Shown: one piece after another, positions 7,328-13,440 of the stretch | How the letters are laid out: the number at the start of each line of letters is the position of its first letter | How positions within the stretch are numbered: the stretch's first letter is position 1 | Assembly: GCA_003135315.1 (NCBI GenBank) | Contig: PLBD01000279.1 | Location: forward strand, 1 to 13,440 | Length of the DNA stretch: 13,440 nucleotides | Direction of reading: 5' to 3' | Source of the DNA: Acidobacteriaceae bacterium | GTDB lineage: Bacteria > Acidobacteriota > Terriglobia > Terriglobales > Acidobacteriaceae | The notes under the pieces: generated by a model | What the model saw: only the letters and a program-made list of their open reading frames with translations | Told to the model about the DNA's origin: nothing | Database searches by the model: none | Made by a program: the position numbers and the translations under genes

Positions 7328-8103
7328 GACTCCATTCGAAATGCGCCCGGCGGAGGCCATCCCGGCTGGACGTAGGCGAAATGAATCGCATCCAGTTGCG
7401 CCCAGAGAATGTCGCACTTCGCACGCAACGCCGCGATTGCCAGCTCCTGCTCAGCTCGGGTGTGGGCGTGCTCGGTAACATATTGCAAAGCAAACCGCGC
7501 ATCCTCCGGCGCCTGATGCAGGCGGGCCGTGAAGTAATCGAGCCCGCTCGACAACCACGGGTAATGCTGGCGCAGCCGATCCATTCGCAGCGCAATCAAA
7601 TCGCGCGAGAATAATTCGGTCAGTGACGAGGCAACGGCTTCCAGAAAAGTGCGGTCCTTGACCAAATCAAGGTAAGCATCCACGGCATACCGCACTGCGG
7701 GCAGGACCTCGTCGCAGCGCATCACGCGCTCACGGTCCAGGCCGGTTGCTTCCGCCAGCCGGATCCAGCGCTCGATTCCGCCTTCCTGTATCGAGTCCCC
7801 ATCGTGATCGACGACGCGCTTGCGCCACGCGCGGCGAAAGTCCGGGTCTTCGCTTCGGGAAAGGATGATGGCGTCCTTGATCGGAATACGGCTCTGGTAA
7901 TAGTAGCGGTTCAGGGCCCAGGCCTGCATTTGTCCGCGGCTCAACTTACCCTCATGCATCATGAGATGAAACGGATGCTGGTGGTGATACCGCTCTTTGC
8001 CAACCCCACGCAGCCGGGCCGCCAGTTCCTCTGCCGAAAGCACCGGCTCATCTGAAATAGCGCCTACAGATTGAACTGCCACCCGTCCTCCGCTACTTCC
8101 CAT
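7324..8103 (-). CDS. pqqC: PqqC, pyrroloquinoline-quinone synthase
   Basis: PqqC is the cofactor-free oxidase that closes the ring and performs the final oxidation of the PQQ precursor AHQQ. The 259-residue protein has the TenA/PqqC-like all-helical fold signature. The family motifs are RYHHQHPFHLMMHEGKLS (38-55), QAWALNRYYYQSRIPIKDA (60-78) and DHDGD (99-103) followed by GGIERW. Tyr and His residues of the first motif and the arginines and lysine of the second match the known active-site regions. The ATG at 8103 lies inside the end of pqqB, a 40-nt overlap. An alternative GTG at 8082, preceded by GGAGG, would cut the overlap to 19 nt and remove seven residues. The stop overlaps the pqqD GTG. 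Confidence 0.95.
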   Translation of the reverse strand: MGSSGGRVAVQSVGAISDEPVLSAEELAARLRGVGKERYHHQHPFHLMMHEGKLSRGQMQAWALNRYYYQSRIPIKDAIILSRSEDPDFRRAWRKRVVDHDGDSIQEGGIERWIRLAEATGLDRERVMRCDEVLPAVRYAVDAYLDLVKDRTFLEAVASSLTELFSRDLIALRMDRLRQHYPWLSSGLDYFTARLHQAPEDARFALQYVTEHAHTRAEQELAIAALRAKCDILWAQLDAIHFAYVQPGWPPPGAFRMES

Positions 8104-8993
8104 CCTGCCGCCCTTAACTCGCGGTATTCCGTGCTTGACTCATCCAGCATGGGATTTGTATTGTTCACGTGCACAAAAACTTTACGCGGTCGCCGCAATC
8201 CGGCCAGCGTGCGCAAGCTTCCTTCGGCCCCGGACACGGGGACGTGCCCCATTTCGCGCGCGGTAGCTCCACTGCCCTGGACCTGAATCAATTCCTCGTC
8301 GCTCCAAAACGTTCCGTCGAACAAAACCAGATCGGCCGTTTCCAGAAGTTGCAACAACCGCTCACTGATAGCTGGAACCGCCGGCATATAAGCGAGCCGT
8401 CCGCCCGAAGAAGCTGTCAACATCACACCCAACAAAGCTTCCTCAGACTTAAGCGTCGCGGCGCGCTCCGGCGAAACATAAACAGGATACTTCTTCCCTA
8501 ATGAAAATACCTCGCAGAAGATTCCTGACGGCTCTCCTGCCACCGTAACCAGCGGGAAGCTCTCATCTAGCTTGATGTCCGTCCAGCAAACCTGCTGCGG
8601 CACTCGGTTCAACATGCCAAAGGCGCTATTGTCCTCGCACAAGATTTGTCGCAGCGAAGGCGTGCAGTAGGTTCGAAACGGCTGCAATTCCCGGAGGGAC
8701 AGCAGGCCTGCAATTTGATCGATATCGGCGCTGGTGAGAAGCACGCCGGCAATCGGGGAATCGCGAACGGCGCTGCGGGGCTGGAGGGCCGGCGTCCGCT
8801 CAATCTGCATTCGCAAGTCAGGAGAAGCGTTTAACAGGAACCATGCGCGGCCGTCATCGCTGACGGCCACCTGGGTTTGAGTGCGGCTTTTTGCGGGAAA
8901 AGTGCCCGCTCGCAGGGACTGACAATTCCGGCAGTTGCAATTCCACTGCGGAAAACCACCCCCTGCGGCGGAGCCCAGAATCTCGACGCGCAT
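8064..8993 (-). CDS. pqqB: PqqB, MBL-fold PQQ biosynthesis hydroxylase
   Basis: PqqB is a metallo-beta-lactamase-fold protein, now viewed as an iron-dependent hydroxylase acting on the Glu-Tyr intermediate, earlier proposed as a carrier. The hallmark N-terminus GSAAGGGFPQWNCNCRNC (7-24) is present, with the CxCxxC structural zinc site at C19, C21 and C24. TSADIDQIAGLLSLRE fills the place of the usual TDADIDH...GLL.LRE motif, so the position often held by His is Gln here. Later landmarks are LFDGTFWSDEEL, MGHVPVSG and HVNNTNPML, all familiar from PqqB. The length of 309 is normal. Its ATG is 8 nt after the pqqA stop; the only purine-rich site (TGAGGG) abuts the ATG, so translation probably depends on coupling to pqqA. 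Confidence 0.96.
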   Translation of the reverse strand: MRVEILGSAAGGGFPQWNCNCRNCQSLRAGTFPAKSRTQTQVAVSDDGRAWFLLNASPDLRMQIERTPALQPRSAVRDSPIAGVLLTSADIDQIAGLLSLRELQPFRTYCTPSLRQILCEDNSAFGMLNRVPQQVCWTDIKLDESFPLVTVAGEPSGIFCEVFSLGKKYPVYVSPERAATLKSEEALLGVMLTASSGGRLAYMPAVPAISERLLQLLETADLVLFDGTFWSDEELIQVQGSGATAREMGHVPVSGAEGSLRTLAGLRRPRKVFVHVNNTNPMLDESSTEYRELRAAGWEVAEDGWQFNL

Positions 8994-9001
8994 CCCTCAG
9001 T

Positions 9002-9079
9002 TTACAGTTCTGCGCTGGCGTAGGAGTTGATTTCGCAGTTCAGGCAAATCTCTTCAAATTGCGGGCTAGTCCATTCCAT
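9002..9079 (-). CDS. pqqA: PqqA, 25-residue PQQ precursor peptide
   Basis: PqqA is the ribosomal peptide whose Glu and Tyr side chains are crosslinked to become PQQ. The 25-codon ORF begins MEWTSPQFEEICLNC and ends SYASAEL. The substrate residues are E16 and Y20 in the conserved E-x3-Y arrangement (EINSY), and W3, P6, F8 and E9 match the leader region bound by PqqD. A strong ribosome site AGGAG (9086-9090) sits 6 nt before the ATG, better than any other gene in this operon, as expected for a substrate needed in excess over the enzymes. It ends 8 nt before pqqB. It is too short for usual length cut-offs. Confidence 0.96.
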   Translation of the reverse strand: MEWTSPQFEEICLNCEINSYASAEL

Positions 9080-9204
9080 GGTGCTCTCCTTAAGTTCCCT
9101 GATAGTCGACTTCGGTTGAGGGTTGTAGCGGTACCAGTCAAAACCAGACCCGCTTCGTATGCGCGATGCTCCGCCCCACTCGGCGCATGAGCATAGATCT
9201 AAGT

Positions 9205-9210
9205 ACTATA
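9205..9210 (-). promoter_or_regulatory. Possible -10 element upstream of pqqA
   Basis: On the minus strand TATAGT matches five of six positions of the sigma-70 -10 consensus and lies about 126 nt before the pqqA ATG. No good -35 sits at 16-18 bp; a perfect TTGACA is present at 9241-9246 but is 30 bp away, too far for one promoter. A pqqA promoter in the 200-bp gap after the MBL-fold gene is plausible but weakly supported. Confidence 0.22.
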
Positions 9211-9279
9211 CAGCAAAGGTGCAAAACCTCGATGCACTTCTGTCAATCCTGCAGTCATCAATTGTTCTTCATCCGTCGT

Positions 9280-10221
9280 TTACTTCGTTTGAGATAAGTC
9301 GGCGTAGAAACTGTCGAGCTGATCTCCGCTGAAGCTCAACTGCCAACCGAGATCGGCTGTCTTAAGCTGAGCCATCAGTTGATCCTTGGGGACGCCCTGC
9401 TTCACCAGGCCCGTCGCCCGCGACACCATGGTATCGATCTTGGTCTTGAACGCTTCCAGATCGGCCCGGGTGATCGCCGGCCCCGTGCTGGGAATAGCGA
9501 CGTCGAAATCCAACTTCAAAACCTGCGCCAGCACCGCTCCCCAGCCCACCAAGCTGCCGCCCGCTGCAAAATCTGGAGTGGGCTTGGCGGAGTACAAATC
9601 TCCGACAGCGACAACTTTGAGGTTGGGGAAATATACCACGGTATCGCTGCTGCTATAGGCGTTGCCGAAGTGCATCAGTTGTACATCCACTCCGCCCAGA
9701 TGAATCTTGTACTCTCGGTCGTAGGTGACGACGGCACCAGGAGAATGATTGCCCGAGGGGGACGGAGCGTCGTCGTCGCCGGAACTGATGGTCTTATTGT
9801 TCGTTGCAGGCGGAGCTTTGTCGGTGGCGGCCTGAACGGACGCCAGGCTCAGCTTCCCATTTTGCTGCACGATAACTGGCGCGCCGCTGGCGAGAAAATC
9901 CTTATTGGCCGCGAAACGCGCTTCGTCCCCAGATGTCAGAACGAGCACGCGAAGCGGCTGCTTATCGATTTTCCTGATATGCCGAAGAAGCGCGGTGAAG
10001 TTGCCGGGCAACTCGCCGTCCACCAGGATCAATCCATTGGCGCTCAGGCGGAGCACCGAGTTTCCACCCTCCCCCGACAGAACAAATAGGCCTGTCTTCA
10101 CATACCGCGCGGTTATGCCGTCGTTGGCGTTCGCGGACGACTTGTCCTGGGCGGTAGCCGCCATGGGGAGCCACAAAGCCAGTGCCATGGCGCTAGTCCT
10201 GTAAATGGGCCGAAGGTTCAT
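9280..10221 (-). CDS. Secreted metallo-beta-lactamase-fold protein with lost zinc ligands
   Basis: This 313-residue exported protein begins with a signal peptide (MALALWLPMAATAQ, cleavage near 25). The MBL order of strands and motifs is recognisable: RLSANGLILVDGE (58-70), the position of the zinc motif at 96-102, then GNAYSSSDTVVYFPNLKVVAVGDLY (186-210), and AIPSTGP (242-248). In active enzymes these read T-H-x-H-x-D-H, AHT...GD and GHGP. Here the first is TSGDEAR, the second has Tyr (189) for His, and the third has Thr (246) for His; only D208 remains. Hydrolase activity of the normal zinc type is therefore unlikely. It resembles the MBL proteins found beside PQQ enzymes (quinoprotein relay type). 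A low-complexity Asp/Ser/Pro insert occupies about 133-162. It lies between the quinoprotein gene and pqqA, same strand. Confidence 0.82.
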   Translation of the reverse strand: MNLRPIYRTSAMALALWLPMAATAQDKSSANANDGITARYVKTGLFVLSGEGGNSVLRLSANGLILVDGELPGNFTALLRHIRKIDKQPLRVLVLTSGDEARFAANKDFLASGAPVIVQQNGKLSLASVQAATDKAPPATNNKTISSGDDDAPSPSGNHSPGAVVTYDREYKIHLGGVDVQLMHFGNAYSSSDTVVYFPNLKVVAVGDLYSAKPTPDFAAGGSLVGWGAVLAQVLKLDFDVAIPSTGPAITRADLEAFKTKIDTMVSRATGLVKQGVPKDQLMAQLKTADLGWQLSFSGDQLDSFYADLSQTK

Positions 10222-10262
10222 CGATGAGATCCAGAATTCCCCTTATCTTTCGTTGCTGAAAT

Positions 10263-10300
10263 GGGTGGATCCGTGGGTTTTGTTGGCTCCAGATCCACCC
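10263..10300 (-). terminator. Intergenic hairpin between the quinoprotein and MBL-fold genes
   Basis: GGGTGGATC (10263-10271) and GATCCACCC (10292-10300) form a perfect 9-bp inverted repeat around a 20-nt loop. In the minus-strand transcript it falls just after the dehydrogenase stop. Only ATTTCAGC follows, not a run of U, so it may be a leaky terminator or an mRNA 3'-end-protecting hairpin rather than a full intrinsic terminator. Confidence 0.45.
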
Positions 10301-10316
10301 GAGGACTTTGCAACAA

Positions 10317-11942
10317 TTACCTTCCGTTGCGGGAGAAATCGTAAAACTTGTTGTTGGTGGTGAAGCCCGGTATCGGCAAGTGAGTGTAACCGGAACCCCA
10401 GTACACATCGTCACCCACCGGAGTCGCGCCGGCGATTACGGAACCGCCTGAAGCATAGCTCCACAGGATGCTGCCGGTGGACGCGTTGAGTGCATACATG
10501 TTCGTTTGTGTAGCGCCGCCCGCCATCGAGGGTGCATACAGAACGCCATTGGCTACTGCCAACGGGCCGAGGTCGACCGAGCCGTTCGGGTCAGCCGTAG
10601 TCCACAGGATGTTGCCCGTCGCCGGATCCAGTGCCGCCCAACCGCCGGCATGACCGCCTGTCCAAGGGATCCCATAGTAGTTGGAGATTGCCACGTAGAT
10701 GCGCGTGCCGTCGCTAGCCGAGCCCCATTCCATGCCGCCGAGGGCCGATCCTGGCCCTACCTGCGTCTGCCACAGGGTTGCGCCAGTGTCTGGATCGAGC
10801 GCGTAGTAAATGCCGCTCTTCTGCCCGGCTCCGATGATCGTCTTGAACCCATGTCCGCTCCAATAGGTGATCTCGTTCACCGCAGAGCCGAAATCATAGT
10901 CAGGTCCGGTCGGGTTCGAAGGGCAATTGGCAGGAGGGTAGGGAGGGATGCAGGCCACGTTGAAATCATCGCTGCCGTTCGTGGGCTCATAGGGTTGGTT
11001 CCAGTTCACCATGCGAACGGACCACTTGACTGTGCCCGTGCGCATGTCCATCGCGATGATGGAGTCCACGTAATCGTTGGTGGCAAGGCATGCAGCTTCG
11101 CTTCCACCATTCGGATCGGCGAGACACTGGCTGAAGGTCTCCCCGGGGATGGAACTAGGGGCGCTCGCCGTCGGGTGGCTGTAGTTGTCGCCCGTGCTGA
11201 CGTAGAGTGTGTGGCGACGCTCGTCAATCACCGGATTGCTACCCCAAATGTTCGCGCCGCTATATCCGATCGGCGCCATATACGTCTGCCACCGCTTTGC
11301 ACCTGTGTTCGCGTCCAAGGCGACCACGCTGCCGCGGATGGAGCAGCACGGGTAACTGGGATTCCCAGCCGCCGATTCCTCGTTCGAGGTCATGCCGACG
11401 TAGACGGTGTTGCCATCTACCACCGGGGAAGCCGTGATCACGGGCGAGGCGTTGGAATCAGGCTGCGTCATCCAGATCAGGTGGCCATCGTCGGCGTCGA
11501 TTGCCAGCAACCATCCCGTTGTCCCCGCAGGGGCCGAAGGGTTGTATTGCGTACCGATGTAGAGCGTGTTGCCCGCGACTGTGGGTGTGCTGCGCGAAAC
11601 CGTTCCCGCCACCAGCCCATAGTCGGAGAACTGGTGCGACCACTTCACCTGGCCGGTGCCGGCTTTCAGAGCGTACAGGTTTCCGGCCCAGTCGGGAAAG
11701 TAAATCATGTTGCCCACCACGGCTGGTCGCGCTGAGACCTCGCCGCCGGTGGTGAATACCCACTTTGGCTGCAGACTGCCGACGTTGCGGGTTGAGATGC
11801 TGGATTGATTGGTGGCGGTGTTCGCCAGATTTTGTCCGAATACCGGCCAGTCTTGCGCCATCAGCGGGGTTACCGCCAAGGCCGCGAGCACTACGCCGAG
11901 AATGAGTGTAGGCACACTGAGAGAGTGGCGAATCTTTTTCAT
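10317..11942 (-). CDS. Secreted PQQ-dependent dehydrogenase, beta-propeller (polyvinyl-alcohol dehydrogenase-like)
   Basis: This is a 541-residue exported quinoprotein, expected to oxidise an alcohol or similar substrate in the periplasm with PQQ as cofactor. A signal peptide covers 1-29 (VTPLMA-Q). Seven propeller tryptophan motifs of the form ALD-x-x-TG-x-x-x-W are visible at about 91-101, 147-157, 208-218, 297-307, 381-391, 437-447 and 484-494. The vicinal cysteines C199-C200 in YPCCSIRGSVVALD and the segment GPDYDFGSA (346-354) match PVA-dehydrogenase-type enzymes, where the CC disulfide lies over PQQ. There is no CXXCH, so unlike cytochrome-fused relatives it has no haem of its own and needs an external acceptor. 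A G-rich ribosome site (GGGGGGA) lies about 10 nt upstream of the ATG. The substrate cannot be told from sequence. Confidence 0.9.
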   Translation of the reverse strand: MKKIRHSLSVPTLILGVVLAALAVTPLMAQDWPVFGQNLANTATNQSSISTRNVGSLQPKWVFTTGGEVSARPAVVGNMIYFPDWAGNLYALKAGTGQVKWSHQFSDYGLVAGTVSRSTPTVAGNTLYIGTQYNPSAPAGTTGWLLAIDADDGHLIWMTQPDSNASPVITASPVVDGNTVYVGMTSNEESAAGNPSYPCCSIRGSVVALDANTGAKRWQTYMAPIGYSGANIWGSNPVIDERRHTLYVSTGDNYSHPTASAPSSIPGETFSQCLADPNGGSEAACLATNDYVDSIIAMDMRTGTVKWSVRMVNWNQPYEPTNGSDDFNVACIPPYPPANCPSNPTGPDYDFGSAVNEITYWSGHGFKTIIGAGQKSGIYYALDPDTGATLWQTQVGPGSALGGMEWGSASDGTRIYVAISNYYGIPWTGGHAGGWAALDPATGNILWTTADPNGSVDLGPLAVANGVLYAPSMAGGATQTNMYALNASTGSILWSYASGGSVIAGATPVGDDVYWGSGYTHLPIPGFTTNNKFYDFSRNGR

Positions 11943-12494
11943 TTTTCTTAGTCCCCCCCACGAGGACGATTTGTTAGTTGAATACCCTGCACGGCACCCT
12001 CCGGGGCAAAGAACACAGTTCCGCGGCGGTGGCGTGAGTTAGGGTTGAAGAGTGCTCCAGAACCGTTCCTGAGTAAATAGAGCCGGAGTAGAGCAATAGT
12101 GAAGACAAAATAAATTGTAGATGAAATTAATGTGACGAAAAGATGAAGATCATAAGCAAAGTAGAGGACACCTGAAGAATAGTTCTTTACAATAGCGAGC
12201 ATTGCATGTAGACCATTGTTATTTACTGGAGTTAGCCTGACTCTGGGGTGAGTGGGATCCTACAGGCCAAAAAAGCTTGAGACCCGTGATCGCGTAGGCT
12301 GCGAAACGCCCGCGGTACTTCTCTCTTAAATTGCTCTACTTAGGCGTTCTACAACACATATGAGATTGCTCTAGGACAACGAAGGTCGCCCGGAGGAAGT
12401 GCCACAATAGCTCTCGGGTTACTATCGACCTCGTTTTTCGCAACACCGTAACAAGTTTGCTGTCCACTGCCGTGAGATAGAAGGGATTGCCTGC
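11943..12494. other. 552-bp divergent intergenic region, quinoprotein / winged-helix regulator
   Basis: No convincing gene is seen. A minus-strand open frame of 84 codons (12202-11948) has an AT-rich hydrophobic start and Arg-rich end, with no ribosome site and no recognisable family; I consider it chance. The stretch 12080-12230 is clearly more AT-rich than its surroundings, as expected for promoter DNA. The region carries three copies of the 9-mer ATTGCTCTA. No promoter with both hexamers well matched was found on either strand. Confidence 0.5.
12089..12373. repeat. Three copies of ATTGCTCTA between divergent genes (candidate operators)
   Basis: The 9-mer occurs on the minus strand at 12089-12097 and on the plus strand at 12330-12338 and 12365-12373. 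The first two copies extend to 11 shared bases (ATTGCTCTACT) and then match again at GG two bases later. Chance expectation for one further copy in about 300 bp on both strands is near 0.002, so three copies are notable. The two plus-strand copies start 35 bp apart. The position suits binding by the adjacent winged-helix regulator. Confidence 0.45.
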
Positions 12495-13262
12495 TTGGAA
12501 AACGTTTTCCGCTTCGCACGCTTTGAGGCAGATCGAGAGCGCTACCAATTACGGAGCGGAAGCCGCACGATCAAACTCGAACGTATTCCCCTGGAGCTAT
12601 TGTTTCTTCTGCTGGAACACAGAGAGAAACTTGTCAGTCGCGAACAAATCGTCGCCAGACTCTGGTGCGATGAATCATTCATGGATACGGAGCGCAGCAT
12701 CAATACCGCTGTCCGTAAGATCCGCAGGGCATTGGGAGACGACCCTCGTGATCCGCGATTTGTAGAGACGGTTGTCGGGAAGGGCTATCGTTTTATCGCT
12801 CCGCTGGAGCAAGAAGATCCAATCCGTGGAATTGAATCGGACGTGCGGGTAGCAACGCAAGGCGGAGATGGCAACGGCAGCGAGATCCGGCTGCGCGGCT
12901 TCTCGGTCGAAGCCACTGGCGGGTTGCCCGTCTTAAGCTGTGACGTGGTTGTAAGCAACATACCTTTGGGCCGCATTCCCCTCATGGAAGTGGAACTCCC
13001 CGCTGATGTCAAGCTTCCCCTGAAGCCGCAAGATAGGCTACTGCTAAAGCTCCACGGAGTGCGTGTGACCTTGACTGCCAAAGCGGTCCAAGCCCTCCAC
13101 GCCTTTTCCATATCGGTTCTTCAGAGTGGGTTGCGGACGCGAGTAACGGACTCCCTCCGCCTGAACGACGAACCGTTGGAGAAAAGTTCCCTTGCAAATG
13201 CAGATCCCAATGCCAGCCGATTTTCTCTACCGCGGAAATCCCAGTCCGCAGGAACGTCGTAG
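12495..13262 (+). CDS. OmpR/CadC-type winged-helix transcriptional regulator with an unrecognised C-terminal domain
   Basis: This 255-residue protein starts with a C-terminal-type Trans_reg_C winged helix placed at the N-terminus: FRFARFEADRERYQL (5-19), the transactivation helix region, recognition helix DTERSINTAVRKIRRALGDD (64-83) and the wing FVETVVGKGYRFIAPL (89-104). No receiver domain precedes it and no transmembrane helix follows, unlike CadC. Residues 130-215 form a soluble, strand-rich region (RLRGFSVEATGGLPVLSC, then a VELPADVKLPLKPQDRLLLKLHG segment) that I do not recognise; it may be a ligand or partner domain. The start is TTG at 12495, with AAGGGA 8 nt upstream and the family pattern beginning at once. 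It is divergent from the quinoprotein gene, the likely target along with itself. Confidence 0.87.
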   Translation: MENVFRFARFEADRERYQLRSGSRTIKLERIPLELLFLLLEHREKLVSREQIVARLWCDESFMDTERSINTAVRKIRRALGDDPRDPRFVETVVGKGYRFIAPLEQEDPIRGIESDVRVATQGGDGNGSEIRLRGFSVEATGGLPVLSCDVVVSNIPLGRIPLMEVELPADVKLPLKPQDRLLLKLHGVRVTLTAKAVQALHAFSISVLQSGLRTRVTDSLRLNDEPLEKSSLANADPNASRFSLPRKSQSAGTS

Positions 13263-13334
13263 CGACCCAGAAGGCGTTTGGGGCGCGGAACGGCCAGAAT
13301 TTCCCTGCTTCGGTCTGGTATCAGGTGCAGAGCG

Positions 13335-13349
13335 TGAGGCGTTGCCTCA
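13335..13349 (+). terminator. Small hairpin downstream of the regulator gene
   Basis: TGAGGC (13335-13340) and GCCTCA (13344-13349) form a perfect 6-bp stem with a 3-nt loop, 72 bp after the regulator stop. No T-run follows, so this is at best a weak terminator before the tRNA promoter. Confidence 0.22.
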
Positions 13350-13378
13350 GCAGGTGCGCGCCGTGAGTTCACGGTCGA

Positions 13379-13387
13379 TGTTATAAT
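13379..13387 (+). promoter_or_regulatory. Extended -10 promoter of the tRNA gene
   Basis: TGTTATAAT is a perfect TGn plus TATAAT extended -10 element. It ends 33 bp before the tRNA 5' end, so transcription would start near 13394 and leave a leader of about 27 nt for RNase P to remove. No good -35 hexamer is present at 16-18 bp, which fits an extended -10 promoter. Confidence 0.6.
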
Positions 13388-13420
13388 CAGGCTCGTCCCT
13401 CGATAGCCTTTCCTTTGTGC

Positions 13421-13440
13421 GGGCGCGTAGCTCAATTGGC
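13421..13440 (+). tRNA. tRNA gene, 5' end only (cut by window edge)
   Basis: The last 20 bases read as a tRNA start: a 7-nt acceptor strand GGGCGCG (13421-13427), T8 and A9, the D-stem GCTC (13430-13433) and the D-loop AATTGGC. The anticodon lies outside the window, so the isotype is not determined; the start resembles some tRNA-Lys genes. Confidence 0.8.

Noticed and set aside
7328..7417. Upstream extension of pqqD to an ATG at 7417
   Set aside because: The extra 30 residues lie entirely within pqqC coding sequence and do not resemble the PqqD N-terminus; GTG starts at 7327 or 7321 fit the family.
9241..9246. Perfect TTGACA on the minus strand upstream of pqqA
   Set aside because: No acceptable -10 hexamer lies 16-18 bp downstream; the nearest TATAGT is 30 bp away, so I do not call it a promoter with confidence.
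10506..11735. 409-codon plus-strand open frame opposite the quinoprotein gene
   Set aside because: The product is rich in Arg, Ala and Val with no domain pattern, while the minus strand encodes a clear signal peptide and propeller repeats.
11948..12202. 84-codon minus-strand open frame starting MLAIVKNYSSGVLYFAYDL upstream of the quinoprotein gene
   Set aside because: It spans an AT-rich stretch and then a GC-rich one, has no ribosome site, resembles no family I know, and its first half is hydrophobic simply because the DNA is T-rich on that strand.
1..13440. CRISPR arrays, insertion sequences, phage genes or classic defence systems
   Set aside because: No regularly spaced repeats, transposase motifs or terminal inverted repeats, and no nuclease or toxin families, were seen on either strand.

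Overview
The window looks like a chromosomal segment of a moderately GC-rich soil-type bacterium, most likely an Acidobacteriota (Koribacter/Sulfotelmatobacter-like). This rests on gene content, not on a marker gene: a Hanks-type Ser/Thr kinase with the usual acidobacterial MSPEQARG activation segment, a giant multihaem cytochrome, a CadC/OmpR-type winged-helix regulator with a non-receiver tail, and a complete PQQ cluster.

Layout. (1) 1-755, minus: the N-terminal 251 residues of a Ser/Thr protein kinase, running off the left edge. (2) 756-1035: a divergent intergenic region with a striking overlapping-palindrome cluster at 906-932. (3) 1036-4078, plus: a two-gene respiratory operon, a 19-haem c-type cytochrome with a C-terminal membrane anchor, overlapped by a five-helix b-type cytochrome subunit. 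(4) 4205-4621, plus: a small DUF4019-like lipoprotein. (5) 4714-11942, minus: a quinoprotein module of eight genes. In transcription order these are a secreted PQQ beta-propeller dehydrogenase, a secreted metallo-beta-lactamase-fold protein whose histidine zinc ligands are all gone, pqqA (25 codons, easily missed), pqqB, pqqC, pqqD, pqqE and an MFS exporter. From pqqB onward the genes overlap by 1 to 40 nt. (6) 11943-12494: a 552-bp divergent intergenic region with three copies of a 9-mer, ATTGCTCTA. (7) 12495-13262, plus: a winged-helix transcriptional regulator. (8) 13421 to the right edge: the 5' end of a tRNA gene preceded by an extended -10 promoter.

How the parts may work together. PqqA-E make PQQ in the cytoplasm, the co-translated MFS protein is a plausible route for cofactor or product export, and the secreted propeller enzyme is the likely PQQ user. 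That enzyme lacks a fused haem domain, so it needs a separate electron acceptor. The 19-haem/b-type pair is a quinone-linked electron conduit in its own right, and any link between it and the quinoprotein is inference only. The winged-helix gene is divergent from the quinoprotein operon and shares the intergenic region holding the repeated 9-mer, so it is the natural candidate regulator.
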